Part shown: positions 1 to 9,784 of the stretch, one piece after another | Numbering within the stretch: the first letter of the stretch is position 1 | Layout of the letters: each line of letters begins with the position of its first letter | NCBI RefSeq assembly: GCF_004792515.1 | Contig: NZ_CP038865.1 | Span: 201,001-265,000, forward strand | Reading direction: 5' to 3' | Source: Vagococcus xieshaowenii | GTDB lineage: Bacteria > Bacillota > Bacilli > Lactobacillales > Vagococcaceae | Length of the DNA stretch: 64,000 bases | Made by a program: the position numbers and the translations under genes | The notes under the pieces: model-generated | What the model was told of the DNA's origin: nothing | Database searches by the model: none | The model's input: only the letters and a program-made list of their open reading frames with translations

Positions 1-363
1 TCTTCTGGTGTAAAACAAGTGATTCCAGAAGGTAATGTTGTTATTGGAATTATTGTATATGCTATTGGCATGGTATTATTCACGATGATTATGGGAAATG
101 CGTTTGCAGCCATCACGGTAATGACCGTTGGAATCGGTGGACCGTTTGTCTTGGCCTATGGTGCCAATCCTGCGCTAGTCGGAATGTTAGCTCTAACATG
201 TGGTTATTGTGGGACACTGTTGACGCCGATGGCAGCCAATTTTAATATCGTGCCAGTGGCAATGTTAGAAATGAAAAACAAATATGGCGTTATTAAAAAC
301 CAAGTATTTGTGGCATTGTTTATGCTAGTTTTCCAAATTGTATACATGATTATCTTTAGATAA
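1..363 (+). CDS. DUF979 family membrane protein, 3' part (putative 5-oxoproline permease subunit)
   Basis: The reading frame is open from base 1, so the N-terminus lies outside the window and about 120 C-terminal residues remain. They are strongly hydrophobic, with at least three membrane segments and a Gly/Ala-rich stretch (GNAFAAITVMTVGIGGPF). The sequence fits the C-terminus of DUF979 membrane proteins. In Firmicutes these usually follow a DUF969 gene and precede pcp, and have been proposed as 5-oxoproline transport subunits. The gene ends 13 bases before pcp with no terminator between, so the two are probably one operon. The family call rests on memory of this gene order plus the hydrophobic pattern. 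The transport role is inferred. Confidence 0.75.
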   Translation, partial: SSGVKQVIPEGNVVIGIIVYAIGMVLFTMIMGNAFAAITVMTVGIGGPFVLAYGANPALVGMLALTCGYCGTLLTPMAANFNIVPVAMLEMKNKYGVIKNQVFVALFMLVFQIVYMIIFR

Positions 364-376
364 GGAGGAATAATTA

Positions 377-1021
377 ATGAAAATTTTAGTAACAGGTTTT
401 GATCCATTTGGTGGAGACAAAATTAATCCAGCGTATGAAGCAGTAAAATTATTACCCGATACAATTGAAGGTGCTCAGATTATTAAATTAGAAATTCCGA
501 CAGTTTTTTATGATTCAGCAGAGGTGTTAAAAGCTAAGATACTCGAAGTGAACCCAGATGTTGTTTTATGTGTGGGACAAGCTGGCGGACGTGCGTCGGT
601 TTCTATTGAGCAAATCGCAATCAATAAGATTGAAGCGCGCATTCCAGATAATAAAGGAAATCAGCCGTTTGATACAGCCATTCAAGTAGAAGGTGACACA
701 GCTTACGTCACTAACTTACCCATTAAAGCAATGGTAAAAAATATCCATGATAATGGATTACCCGCATATATTTCTTATACTGCAGGGACGTATGTTTGTA
801 ATTATATTATGTATGAATTGATGTACATGATTGCAACTGAATTCAAAGAGATAAAAGGTGGATTTGTTCATGTGCCGTTTATTCCAGCCCAAACGGTTGC
901 ACGTCCAGTGGATACAGCGGCAATGAGTTTACAAGATATTGCGTCTTCTATTGAATACGCGCTGGCAGCGGTTGTTACAACGAAAGAAGACATTCAATTG
1001 AATGCTGGTACAACGCATTAA
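377..1021 (+). CDS. pcp: Pyroglutamyl-peptidase I
   Basis: A cytoplasmic cysteine peptidase (family C15) that removes N-terminal pyroglutamate from peptides. At 214 residues it has the usual family length. The catalytic triad is visible: Glu78 (SIEQIAIN), Cys141 (AGTYVCN) and His165 (GFVHVPF). The N-terminal [11 protein letters not shown] motif is also typical. An AAGGAGG site lies at the end of the upstream permease gene, 6-10 bases before the ATG. The coupling with the DUF979 gene suggests joint handling of pyroglutamate or pyroglutamyl peptides. An intrinsic terminator follows directly. Identification is firm. Confidence 0.97.
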   Translation: MKILVTGFDPFGGDKINPAYEAVKLLPDTIEGAQIIKLEIPTVFYDSAEVLKAKILEVNPDVVLCVGQAGGRASVSIEQIAINKIEARIPDNKGNQPFDTAIQVEGDTAYVTNLPIKAMVKNIHDNGLPAYISYTAGTYVCNYIMYELMYMIATEFKEIKGGFVHVPFIPAQTVARPVDTAAMSLQDIASSIEYALAAVVTTKEDIQLNAGTTH

Positions 1022-1036
1022 TGGAATTGAATAGAT

Positions 1037-1077
1037 TAAAAAAAGAGAAAAGACAGTGATGTCGTTTCTCTTTTTTT
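1037..1077 (+). terminator. Bidirectional intrinsic terminator between pcp and the MucBP gene
   Basis: An AGAGAAA arm (from 1044) pairs with TTTCTCT (ending about 1071) and is followed by a T-run. An A-run precedes the first arm, so the hairpin can also end the convergent minus-strand gene. Confidence 0.8.
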
Positions 1078-1081
1078 GATG

Positions 1082-2368
1082 TTAAATAAGACGTTTTATT
1101 TTATAGATTAGACAAATAAAGATAAGCAGAAAAGCACCTAGAAAACTCGCAGCTTTGGTGGGTTGTTCGTCCGTTTGTGGGAGAGTGCTTTTTGGATCTT
1201 GATTTGTTTCTTTTGTTTGCGTAGGTTGTGTAATGCTAGGACTATCAATTGTTTTTTTCGGTTGATTGATTAAGCTGTCTATGCCCTTAGGCGTTACGTT
1301 TTTCAAATCATTGTTTGTTGTAGTAGGTATATCAGCGTTAGGAGTGGCTGTAATGGCTGGTTCAGTTTTTGGTGCAGTCATTGTGGTAGGTGTGATAAGT
1401 TCCTTTTCTTCAGTTTTATCCTTATTTTTTTCATCATCATCTTCAACTTTATCGAGCTCTTCCATTTCATCCCTTGCATCTTGTTTACGCACATATTCTA
1501 ACGAGATTGTTTCATCGGTTGAACCAAAGGTGAATGAAAGTAACGAACGACTTGTCTGTTTATAAGTGTATCCTTCAATATCAACAGGTTTGATACTGAT
1601 TTCATCGCCAATTTTCCCGTTAATTAATTCGTCATCTATGATTGGTTGACGATTCTCATCGAGGTGTTGAATGGTTAAGGTGAGGTCATTTCTTGTATAC
1701 ATCAGATCAACTGAAATAAAGTCAGTATAGTGAGCATCTTCAGGCACAGCAAACGAGTGTTCATCGCTAAACGTATAACCTGGAATATTGGAGGGAGTAA
1801 CGGTTATTGTTTCGCCAGGTTTCCCATAATAAGTGGTCAGTGGGGCACCTATGACTGCCTTGCCATCTTCATCGATGAAATTGACGTCTATTTGAACAGG
1901 CTGTGCTGCAACAGGCATTATTCTAACAGAAATATCAATGATTTCATTTGGGTTAGGATAAGTACCCACGATTGCTCCGGGGTCTTGAATGGCGAAATCT
2001 CCACCCGTCACACTGATTAATTGTCCCATCGAAGTATCAATCGGAATAGTTAAGATGGTACCAGGTTGACCGTAAAAGGGCATAACAGCGATTTCTTCAT
2101 TCAGGCTAGCATCCCATATGGCTAAGTTAACTCCTGCCCCAGCGTTACTTGTTGTTGTTTCTGAGGGATTTATTATGGCGTCATCTGTTATGGTTTCATC
2201 AGATGTAAGGGGTATCTCTGAAAGGTTATGATTAATTTGCGGTAAGTTAATCGTCGGTAAGGTCATGGTAGGTTGTACCTGTTCTTCTGCAAAAGCAGGA
2301 GGTGTAAGAATCAGTGTTCCCAAAAGTAATCCTACATAAACTCCTTTACACACTCGTGTTTTTTTCAT
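1082..2368 (-). CDS. MucBP-domain surface protein with LPQTDE sorting signal
   Basis: A 428-residue exported wall protein. Residues 1-28 form a signal peptide ending PPAFA/EE. A poorly characterised region follows, then two MucBP-like modules at about 156-226 and 227-294, each with the VxFIDEDGK/IQHLDENR start and the IxGYTF/IEGYTY core. Then comes a charged, Thr/Pro-rich wall-spanning region at about 297-395. The C-terminus is LPQTDE (396-401), a hydrophobic helix and the charged tail KIKRLI. This fits the LPQTxE sortase variant known from lactobacilli rather than strict LPxTG. MucBP modules occur in mucus- and host-adhesion proteins, so adhesion is plausible but inferred. The ATG has a GGAGG site and the gene is monocistronic. 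No sortase gene lies nearby. Confidence 0.85.
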   Translation of the reverse strand: MKKTRVCKGVYVGLLLGTLILTPPAFAEEQVQPTMTLPTINLPQINHNLSEIPLTSDETITDDAIINPSETTTSNAGAGVNLAIWDASLNEEIAVMPFYGQPGTILTIPIDTSMGQLISVTGGDFAIQDPGAIVGTYPNPNEIIDISVRIMPVAAQPVQIDVNFIDEDGKAVIGAPLTTYYGKPGETITVTPSNIPGYTFSDEHSFAVPEDAHYTDFISVDLMYTRNDLTLTIQHLDENRQPIIDDELINGKIGDEISIKPVDIEGYTYKQTSRSLLSFTFGSTDETISLEYVRKQDARDEMEELDKVEDDDEKNKDKTEEKELITPTTMTAPKTEPAITATPNADIPTTTNNDLKNVTPKGIDSLINQPKKTIDSPSITQPTQTKETNQDPKSTLPQTDEQPTKAASFLGAFLLIFICLIYKIKRLI

Positions 2369-2454
2369 TTATTAGTCCTCCAAATTGTTATCAATCATGT
2401 ATAAATTAATATAAGTATATATTAATTAGGGTGTTTTGTGTAATGATGCGGTTA

Positions 2455-2489
2455 ACAAAAAAACACGACCAATCATTGATCGTGTTTTA
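2455..2489 (-). terminator. Intrinsic terminator of the DUF368 gene
   Basis: On the minus strand an AACACGA/TCGTGTT stem (2462-2486) is followed by a run of seven T. It lies 20 bases past the stop codon of the DUF368 gene. Confidence 0.85.
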
Positions 2490-2508
2490 GTCGCTTGTGT
2501 AGCGATGG

Positions 2509-3333
2509 TTATTTGTATTTTTCCTCTAAGTCACTCATCCATTTGCCAAGCCAAGCGCCTAACAAACACATAATAAAACAAAGAAGGTATTGAATAGTCC
2601 CAAAACCGGCGTAATTTGTCGGGATAATCATAATGGTTGAAGCAAATACAATTCCTAAAATAAAATGGAATAGTTTTGAAAAATGTCGTTGGAAAATCGC
2701 GTCCATTATTTTTGATAAACCTAATACACAGACCAATCCACCGATAGCGATTGGAATTAAAATGCCAAGATTCATCGTTTTAATACCATCAGACATTGCT
2801 TTGTACATGCCCATATAAACAAGGAAATTAGAAGGGCTAAGACCAGGGACAATCATCCCTAAGCCAATCAATGCACCTGCAATCATCCACGTGAAAAAGT
2901 TTTGGTCGACAGTTCCAAATAAGCCTTGACCAAAGAATAGAAATAGTGCGCCTAAGATAAAGGTAATGACTAAAATCATTAGATCGTTATTATTGCGCCC
3001 TTCTTTACCTGCTTCTTTCCAAAGTGCAGGAGTCGTGCCGATAATACAGCCCACGAAGAACCAAAGGATGATCGTTTCGTAATTACCAAGTAAGAAACTA
3101 ACCCCAAAAGATAATAGGAAAACGCCAAATATTCCTCCTAGACCGATGGGAATAAAATAAAGCACATTTTGTTTAAAGTTTCTGGTGATATGTGCTAAAA
3201 ATGAAATGATACGTTCATAAATCCCAAAAATTGCCGCTAATGCACCGCCGCTAACGCCAGGTAAAATAAAGCCAGAGCCGATAAACATCCCTTTGATAAA
3301 GCGTAACAGCCAGTCTTTCATAGTATGTGTCAT
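2509..3333 (-). CDS. DUF368 family membrane protein, putative undecaprenyl phosphate translocase
   Basis: A polytopic membrane protein of 274 residues with about eight hydrophobic segments. It carries the DUF368 hallmark near the N-terminus (GSGFILPGVSGGALAAIFGIYE, about residues 18-39) and an internal echo (GMIVPGLSPSNFLVYMGMY, about 159-177). This is the inverted-repeat layout expected for the family. DUF368 proteins (PopT) were recently shown to recycle the lipid carrier undecaprenyl phosphate across the membrane, alongside DedA-family UptA. That role is transferred from the family. The gene stands alone, with its own promoter (TTTCCA, 17 bases, TATGAT) and terminator. The ATG at 3333 is preceded by a TAGGAGA site. 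A second in-frame Met lies at residue 5. Confidence 0.88.
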   Translation of the reverse strand: MTHTMKDWLLRFIKGMFIGSGFILPGVSGGALAAIFGIYERIISFLAHITRNFKQNVLYFIPIGLGGIFGVFLLSFGVSFLLGNYETIILWFFVGCIIGTTPALWKEAGKEGRNNNDLMILVITFILGALFLFFGQGLFGTVDQNFFTWMIAGALIGLGMIVPGLSPSNFLVYMGMYKAMSDGIKTMNLGILIPIAIGGLVCVLGLSKIMDAIFQRHFSKLFHFILGIVFASTIMIIPTNYAGFGTIQYLLCFIMCLLGAWLGKWMSDLEEKYK

Positions 3334-3366
3334 ATGTTATGTCTCCTAAAAAAATAGTATGTATTC

Positions 3367-3395
3367 ATCATACCTAAAAAAAATGCTTTTGGAAA
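3367..3395 (-). promoter_or_regulatory. Promoter of the DUF368 gene
   Basis: On the minus strand TTTCCA (3390-3395), a 17-base spacer and TATGAT (3367-3372) lie about 33 bases before the start codon. The -35 is weak and the -10 is good. Confidence 0.5.
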
Positions 3396-3472
3396 CTAAA
3401 TACGAGAACTTAGAGCTTTTTTTATTTTATCAAATGAAACAGTTCTTGAAATATACAATCATGGTTAATGTT

Positions 3473-3481
3473 TGATATAAT
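3473..3481 (+). promoter_or_regulatory. Extended -10 promoter of the GH18 gene
   Basis: TGATATAAT has the TGn extension and a consensus TATAAT, 40 bases before the start codon. No convincing -35 lies at 17 bases. Confidence 0.5.
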
Positions 3482-3520
3482 GTTTAAAGATGCGAGAGGG
3501 AAAAAAGGAGTAAAGACTAG

Positions 3521-4864
3521 ATGGATGTTTTGGTAAATAATAGAAAGAGGCGCCTCTTAAGTATTGTTTGTTTAATGATACTGACTTTTTTTGGGTTGAT
3601 TCCACAAGCGGCTGCTTCGAGTGAAAAGTTTAAAATAATAGGTTACTTGCCGGATTATGATACGCAACATATTGATAGTACGGTTAATTTGGCACAGTTT
3701 ACGGATGTTAATTATTTTTCGGTAGTCCCAACAGGTGATGGGAAATTAAAATTTACGGATAGTGGTAACCCAGAACAGTTAAAAGCATTAGTAGAAAAAG
3801 CTCATGCTAAAAATGTTAGGGTAGGGGTTAGTATTGGTGGGTGGAATTTAAGCGATAACTTTTCTGCTGCGACTGATCAATCAACGCTCAAAACATTTGT
3901 AAGTAGCATCAAACGTTTTGCAAATGATTATGAATTAGATACAATCGATATCGATTGGGAGTATCCAGAATCTAATGAAGCAGAACGTTTTGAAACATTT
4001 ATTAAGACATTGAAAGCTTCGTTGGGAGACACTTATGTCTCAATAACAGTTCCTTCAGGTGTGGCAGCCAATAGTCAACCAAGTGGTCATTGGGAAGTGC
4101 ATTTTACCCCTGAAGCATTAAAAGCTGCTGATTGGATTAATATTATGTCTTATGATGCTCAAATTGAAGGCTATCCTAATCATTCAACCACTGAATTGCA
4201 CAAAGCTAACTTGGATTACTGGAATGAAATTTTAGGCGGTAAACATATGGACAAATTGGTATCAGGTCTTCCATTTTACGGTAAGGCGGCGGATGGTTCC
4301 GTTATGACGTATCGTAATATTATTAAAGAAGCACCTACTGTACCGCTAGAGGACGAAGTGACGATTAATGACGTTACTTATTATATTAATAACAAGCAAA
4401 CCGTAAGAGATAAAACACTTGCTTCAATTAAAACTGGCTCAGGTGGTATTATGGTTTGGGCACCTACTATGGATACTGAGAGATCTAGTTCAACTAACTT
4501 GATGAAGGTGATGTCTGACACAGTGGATAAAGAGCATGTTATGCTGAATCGTGCGAACTCATTGGCAGCAGAACCACCCAATAGCTTAGTAGCTAAGAAG
4601 ATTAATTGGTTAGACATTATTAGTGTCATTATAGGGCTACTATTATTGAGTCTAGGTATTCCATTAATTTTAGGTTATTGGCAAAAATATTTACCACAAC
4701 AATTAAAAGGTAAAAAAATTAACAAAAAAGCTTTTGCTAAATTGATAGGTTTTACAGCAGTCATTCTAGGTCTGCTATTTGTTTTGATGGGCTTAACGCC
4801 ATGGTGGGTTCCAACGTTATATGTCGTAGGATTAATTGCAATATTTATAAAATTATTAAAATGA
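3521..4864 (+). CDS. Membrane-anchored GH18 glycoside hydrolase (chitinase/endo-N-acetylglucosaminidase-like)
   Basis: A 447-residue protein. A signal-anchor or signal peptide (about 12-32) precedes a GH18 barrel at about 36-325. The barrel shows SIGGW (104-108) and the full catalytic DxxDxDxE motif (Asp140, Asp143, Asp145, catalytic Glu147). It also has the MSYD strand (209-212) and a closing VWAPTMD strand. This predicts hydrolysis of beta-1,4-GlcNAc polymers or N-glycan/peptidoglycan-type substrates outside the cell. Unusually, residues about 363-445 form two to three membrane segments in place of a chitin-binding or LysM domain. The enzyme should therefore stay on the membrane. There is an AAAGGAG site before the ATG and a terminator after the stop. 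Substrate is not predictable from sequence. Confidence 0.88.
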   Translation: MDVLVNNRKRRLLSIVCLMILTFFGLIPQAAASSEKFKIIGYLPDYDTQHIDSTVNLAQFTDVNYFSVVPTGDGKLKFTDSGNPEQLKALVEKAHAKNVRVGVSIGGWNLSDNFSAATDQSTLKTFVSSIKRFANDYELDTIDIDWEYPESNEAERFETFIKTLKASLGDTYVSITVPSGVAANSQPSGHWEVHFTPEALKAADWINIMSYDAQIEGYPNHSTTELHKANLDYWNEILGGKHMDKLVSGLPFYGKAADGSVMTYRNIIKEAPTVPLEDEVTINDVTYYINNKQTVRDKTLASIKTGSGGIMVWAPTMDTERSSSTNLMKVMSDTVDKEHVMLNRANSLAAEPPNSLVAKKINWLDIISVIIGLLLLSLGIPLILGYWQKYLPQQLKGKKINKKAFAKLIGFTAVILGLLFVLMGLTPWWVPTLYVVGLIAIFIKLLK

Positions 4865-4875
4865 TGAATAGATAG

Positions 4876-4904
4876 GAGTTGTGAGGTGATCACAGCTCTT
4901 TTTT
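4876..4904 (+). terminator. Intrinsic terminator after the GH18 gene
   Basis: A nine-pair stem (GAGTTGTGA with TCACAGCTC) is followed by six T. Confidence 0.85.
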
Positions 4905-4982
4905 GTTGTCTCGTTTTTATTTTGTAGAGGAAATATGGTACAATTTAGAGGCGAACGCATGTTTTGGATAAGGAGAATTAAT

Positions 4983-5600
4983 ATGTATGAATATATGAAA
5001 GGGCAAGTGACATTCGTCAGCCCTTATTACATTGTATTGGAAGTAGGAGGTATCGGGTATCAATTAGCTGTGGCCAATCCGTTTCGTTATAATACAGAAG
5101 TAAAAGAGACGTTAATCTATGTGTACCAATCAGTTAGAGAAGATTCGATGACACTATTTGGCTTTAATCAATACGAGGAAAAGCAATTGTTTATGAAATT
5201 GATCAGTGTTTCAGGTATCGGTCCTAAAAGTGCTCTAGCCATTATGGCAGGAGAAGACCATGTCGGATTAGTGAAAGCAGTAGAATCAGATGATTTCAAA
5301 TATTTAACTAAATTCCCAGGGGTTGGAAAGAAAACTGCCCAACAAATGATTTTAGACTTAAAAGGTAAGTTAGATGATTTAGTGATTACAGAGTTAACAG
5401 GCGAGGAACAACTGTCCTTGTTAGATGCTAAATTAGATAATGTTGCTAGTCGTTATTTAGAAGAAGCGCTGGAAGCCTTACTTGCGTTAGGCTACTCTCA
5501 AAAAGAATTAGCTCGTATAGAAAAAGAATTAACAACGCTCAATTTAGAATCAACAGATGCTTTCTTAAGACAAGGTTTAAGTTTATTAATGAAAAAATAA
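4983..5600 (+). CDS. ruvA: Holliday junction branch migration protein RuvA
   Basis: RuvA tetramers bind the four-way junction and load RuvB. The 205 residues show the N-terminal OB-like domain (MKGQVTFVSPYYIVLEVGGIGY-type start) and two helix-hairpin-helix motifs (SVSGIGPKSAL at about 75-85 and FPGVGKKTAQ at 111-120). A C-terminal RuvB-binding domain follows. The start at 4983 is chosen over an upstream ATG at 4935, because AAGGAG lies just ahead of 4983 and the extra 16 residues do not match RuvA. ruvB follows 12 bases later. Confidence 0.96.
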   Translation: MYEYMKGQVTFVSPYYIVLEVGGIGYQLAVANPFRYNTEVKETLIYVYQSVREDSMTLFGFNQYEEKQLFMKLISVSGIGPKSALAIMAGEDHVGLVKAVESDDFKYLTKFPGVGKKTAQQMILDLKGKLDDLVITELTGEEQLSLLDAKLDNVASRYLEEALEALLALGYSQKELARIEKELTTLNLESTDAFLRQGLSLLMKK

Positions 5601-5612
5601 GGAGGTTTTCTC

Positions 5613-6617
5613 ATGGAAGAAAACGAGCGCATGCTTTCTCCTGAAAATCTACCATTTGAATCAGAAGAAAAGCAGTTACGTCCGACGCGTTTATCACAAT
5701 ATATTGGACAACATAAGGTGAAAGAAGAATTGGCTATCTATATTAAGGCAGCATTAAATCGTCAAGAAGCACTAGATCATGTCTTATTATTTGGCCCACC
5801 AGGACTAGGGAAGACGACGATGGCAATGGTTGTCGCTAATGAAATGGGGGTTCAAATTAGAACAACAAGTGGCCCCGCTATTGAACGACCAGGTGACTTG
5901 GTAGCGTTACTGAATGAATTAGAGCCTGGTGATGTGTTATTTATCGATGAAATTCATCGTTTACCTCGTGTAGTAGAAGAGATGCTTTATTCTGCAATGG
6001 AGGATTTTTACGTGGATATTATGGTTGGTCAAGGCCCTACAGCGCATCCCGTCCACTTCCAATTACCGCCGTTTACATTAGTTGGAGCTACGACAAGAGC
6101 TGGCATGCTGTCGGCCCCTTTACGCGATCGTTTTGGTATTGTCTTGCACATGGAATATTATGATGTACGTGATTTACAAGAAATTGTGTTACGTTCAGCG
6201 GATATTTTCAATACGGATATTTTAGAAGATGGCGCCTTAGAAATTGCTCGTCGTTCACGAGGAACCCCAAGAATTGCCAACAGGTTATTAAGACGCGTGC
6301 GAGATGTGGCACAAGTTGAAAACAACGGTGTGGTAGACTCGGACACAGCAGATCGTGCGTTAGCTATTTTACGTGTGGATCATGAAGGGCTAGACTATGT
6401 CGATCAGAAAATTTTACGTACTATGATTGAATTGTATGGAGGCGGGCCTGTTGGGTTAAGCACGCTATCTGTGAATATTAGTGAAGAAACAGAAACGGTA
6501 GAAGATATGTATGAACCGTATTTGATTCAAAAAGGTTTTATCCAACGGACACCGCGCGGAAGGGTCGCAACACCTCAAGCATACGAACACCTAGGCTATT
6601 ATTATCCACAGAAATAA
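5613..6617 (+). CDS. ruvB: Holliday junction DNA helicase RuvB
   Basis: This AAA+ motor drives branch migration with RuvA. The 334 residues carry Walker A (GPPGLGKT, 61-68), Walker B (LFIDEIH, 109-115), sensor 1 (LVGATTRAG) and the arginine finger region (APLRDRFG). The C-terminal winged-helix domain includes GGPVGLSTL and QRTPRGR. A strong AAGGAGG site precedes the ATG. Its operon partner is ruvA. Identification is certain. Confidence 0.98.
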   Translation: MEENERMLSPENLPFESEEKQLRPTRLSQYIGQHKVKEELAIYIKAALNRQEALDHVLLFGPPGLGKTTMAMVVANEMGVQIRTTSGPAIERPGDLVALLNELEPGDVLFIDEIHRLPRVVEEMLYSAMEDFYVDIMVGQGPTAHPVHFQLPPFTLVGATTRAGMLSAPLRDRFGIVLHMEYYDVRDLQEIVLRSADIFNTDILEDGALEIARRSRGTPRIANRLLRRVRDVAQVENNGVVDSDTADRALAILRVDHEGLDYVDQKILRTMIELYGGGPVGLSTLSVNISEETETVEDMYEPYLIQKGFIQRTPRGRVATPQAYEHLGYYYPQK

Positions 6618-6627
6618 CGCTAGACAG

Positions 6628-6655
6628 TTGCATCTGACGCTCATCGTGCTAGAAT
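6628..6655 (+). promoter_or_regulatory. Promoter of queA
   Basis: TTGCAT (6628-6633), a 16-base spacer and TAGAAT (6650-6655) with an upstream TGC extension lie in the short ruvB-queA gap. queA can be transcribed independently of ruvAB. Confidence 0.6.
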
Positions 6656-6688
6656 GAAAGAGATTTAATTTGAAGAAGAGGGATAATC

Positions 6689-7723
6689 ATGACATATACA
6701 ACAGAAGATTTTGATTTTGACTTACCAGAAGAACTAATTGCACAAACACCATTAGAAAATCGTGCGACTTCACGTTTATTAATTTTGAATAAAGAAACCG
6801 GTGAAATAGAAGATAAGCATTTCGCGGATATTATTGAAGAACTAAATGCCGGTGACGCTTTAGTCATGAACGATACACGTGTCTTACCTGCAAGAATTTA
6901 TGGTGTAAAACCGGATACCGGCGGACAACTTGAGGTCTTATTGTTAAATAATACGACGGGTGATCGTTGGGAAACATTAATTAAACCAGCTAAACGAGCA
7001 AAAGTTGGGACAGTTATCGAATTTGGTGAAGGTAAATTACATGCAACAGTTGTAGAAGAATTAGAGCATGGTGGACGTATCATTGAATTTAATTATGATG
7101 GGGTCTTTTTAGAAATATTAGAATCATTAGGCGAGATGCCCTTACCACCGTACATCAAAGAACGTTTAGAAGATCCAGATCGTTACCAAACGGTTTACGC
7201 TAAAGAAAATGGTTCAGCCGCAGCACCAACAGCGGGTCTTCATTTTACTAAAGAGTTATTAGCTGCAATCGAAGAAAAGGGTATTCGTTTAGTTTATTTG
7301 ACTTTGCATGTCGGGTTAGGAACATTCCGACCAGTTAGTGTTGATAATATAGAAGAGCACAAAATGCATAGCGAGTTTTATCGTTTAACAGAAGAAGCAG
7401 CACAAGCGTTGAATGATGTTAGATCACAAGGTGGACGTATTGTAGCGGTTGGGACAACATCAATCCGTACACTTGAAACGATTGGACAAAAATTTGATGG
7501 TGAAATAAAAGCTGATAGCGGCTGGACGGATATTTTTATTACACCAGGCTTTGATTTCAAAGTAGTCGATGCATTTTCGACGAACTTCCATTTGCCAAAA
7601 TCAACACTTGTTATGCTTGTTAGTGCCTTTGCTGGACGAGACAATGTCTTAAATGCCTATCATCACGCCGTAGAAGAACGTTATCGTTTCTTTAGCTTTG
7701 GCGACGCCATGTTTGTAAAATAG
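6689..7723 (+). CDS. queA: S-adenosylmethionine:tRNA ribosyltransferase-isomerase
   Basis: QueA transfers and isomerises the ribosyl part of SAM onto preQ1 at tRNA position 34 to give epoxyqueuosine. The 344 residues match the family length. They show the N-terminal [18 protein letters not shown] signature, [13 protein letters not shown], the [10 protein letters not shown] motif and the C-terminal [19 protein letters not shown] stretch. An AGAAGAGGG site precedes the ATG. tgt, which installs preQ1, lies 840 bases downstream; the two are normally adjacent, so the repeat region between them is unusual. Its stop codon overlaps the first copy of that tandem repeat. Confidence 0.97.
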   Translation: MTYTTEDFDFDLPEELIAQTPLENRATSRLLILNKETGEIEDKHFADIIEELNAGDALVMNDTRVLPARIYGVKPDTGGQLEVLLLNNTTGDRWETLIKPAKRAKVGTVIEFGEGKLHATVVEELEHGGRIIEFNYDGVFLEILESLGEMPLPPYIKERLEDPDRYQTVYAKENGSAAAPTAGLHFTKELLAAIEEKGIRLVYLTLHVGLGTFRPVSVDNIEEHKMHSEFYRLTEEAAQALNDVRSQGGRIVAVGTTSIRTLETIGQKFDGEIKADSGWTDIFITPGFDFKVVDAFSTNFHLPKSTLVMLVSAFAGRDNVLNAYHHAVEERYRFFSFGDAMFVK

Positions 7724-7989
7724 AGTGATTGAGAGGGCGTTTTGCTTCAAGAAACATGAAGGAAGTGCCAAAAATATAAAAAATATTTTTGAAAACTTCT
7801 CCATGTTTCCGCAGAAGCAGCCCACAAAATCCGGATTAAGAAGAGTGATTGAGAGGGCGTTTTTGCTTCAAGAAACATGAAGGAAGTGCCAAAAATATAA
7901 AAAATATTTTTGAGAACTTCTCCATGTTTCCACAGAAGCAGCCCACAAAATCCGGATTAAGAAGAGTGATTGAGAGGGCGTTTTTGCTT
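7722..7989 (+). repeat. Tandem 120/121-base repeat, 2.2 copies, each with a long imperfect hairpin
   Basis: Copy 1 is 7722-7841, copy 2 is 7842-7962, and a partial third copy (about 27 bases) starts at 7963. Copies 1 and 2 differ by one inserted T and two substitutions. Each unit holds an imperfect palindrome with arms of about 43 bases. The arms include GGGC/GCCC, GCTTC/GAAGC, GAAACATG/CATGTTTC and an AAAAATAT/ATATTTTT core. A perfect palindrome AATCCGGATT (7828-7837 and 7949-7958) follows. The form resembles a small non-coding hairpin element (RUP- or MITE-like). I do not recognise the family. Confidence 0.85.
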
Positions 7990-8052
7990 TCAGTCATTAT
8001 GATATGGGCAATCATTTGTCATGCTTATACTAATTGGACTAAAAAACAATAA
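7966..8052 (+). CDS. Possible 28-residue small membrane peptide
   Basis: The GTG at 7966 lies in the truncated third repeat copy and opens a 28-codon frame. Its product has one hydrophobic helix (FLLSVIMIWAIICHAY) and a short polar tail (TNWTKKQ). The stop abuts an intrinsic terminator. The same frame is open back through repeat copy 2 from a TTG at 7849 (67 codons), so a longer product is possible. The ribosome binding site (AAGAAGA) is poor. The product resembles type I toxin-like or small transmembrane peptides only in general form; no homology is claimed. It may be the remnant of a gene whose 5' end was replaced by the repeat. Confidence 0.3.
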   Translation: MIERAFLLSVIMIWAIICHAYTNWTKKQ

Positions 8053-8086
8053 AAAAAAGCCAAGCTTCTCGAATGCTTGGCTTTTT
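8052..8086 (+). terminator. Intrinsic terminator after the repeat/small ORF
   Basis: AGCCAAGC pairs with GCTTGGCT around a nine-base loop. An A-run precedes the stem and five T follow. It lies immediately after the stop at 8052 and probably ends the queA transcript. Confidence 0.85.
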
Positions 8087-8485
8087 CTGGCTCTACGGAA
8101 GGACTTAGAAAGAACGTTAGATAAGAAGTCACGTAAGTTTAGGATGAGCATATATTCTTTACATTATTCTTTTCTTTTCTAAATTCCCTTGCAAAACAAG
8201 ATTTGTCTTTCTATACTTCTTCGTGGTTGTGTTGCAATTCATTAATCTTTCGAGCTTCATACGTTTTTCGTGAAGAGTTAAACGTTACATGTCTTCTTAA
8301 TGATTGGTGAAACGTGTACATCTAGAACATTTCTTTGTTTCCTTGTATTACCTATTCAGTTGTAATGTTTCGAGAATTGGCTTTCTAAGATTGCTTCCTT
8401 CCTTGTATCTTTATTAAACCACAAAATGATGGCGTTTTCAAAAAATATGCTTCATTAAGTTTAATTAAATCTATTCGACAAAAAC
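8087..8485. other. 400-base AT-rich gap without a convincing gene
   Basis: The plus strand is pyrimidine-rich and no long reading frame is present. On the minus strand a 36-codon frame (8321 to 8211) encodes a basic, His-rich peptide starting MYTFHQSLRRHVTF. It lacks a well-placed ribosome binding site, so I do not call it a gene. No tRNA fold or known riboswitch core was seen. Confidence 0.5.
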
Positions 8486-8514
8486 TTGCACAAAAACGCG
8501 ACTCAGAGTATGAT
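8486..8514 (+). promoter_or_regulatory. Promoter of tgt
   Basis: TTGCAC (8486-8491), an exact 17-base spacer and TATGAT (8509-8514) lie 47 bases before the tgt start codon. This is a near-consensus sigma-A promoter. Confidence 0.75.
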
Positions 8515-8552
8515 AATTTAGATGCATAATAATGTTTAATAAATGAAAGTAG

Positions 8553-9707
<1,155 letters not shown>

Positions 9708-9784
9708 AAAATAAAAGTTTAAAGTAGAACGAAAGTTATATTTTTGATACAGTATAATTAAACGAAAGAAGAAGAGGTGTAAAC

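Noticed and set aside
1266..1565. Plus-strand frame of 99 codons
   Set aside because: It is a shadow of the low-complexity Asp/Glu/Lys-rich part of the MucBP protein on the opposite strand.
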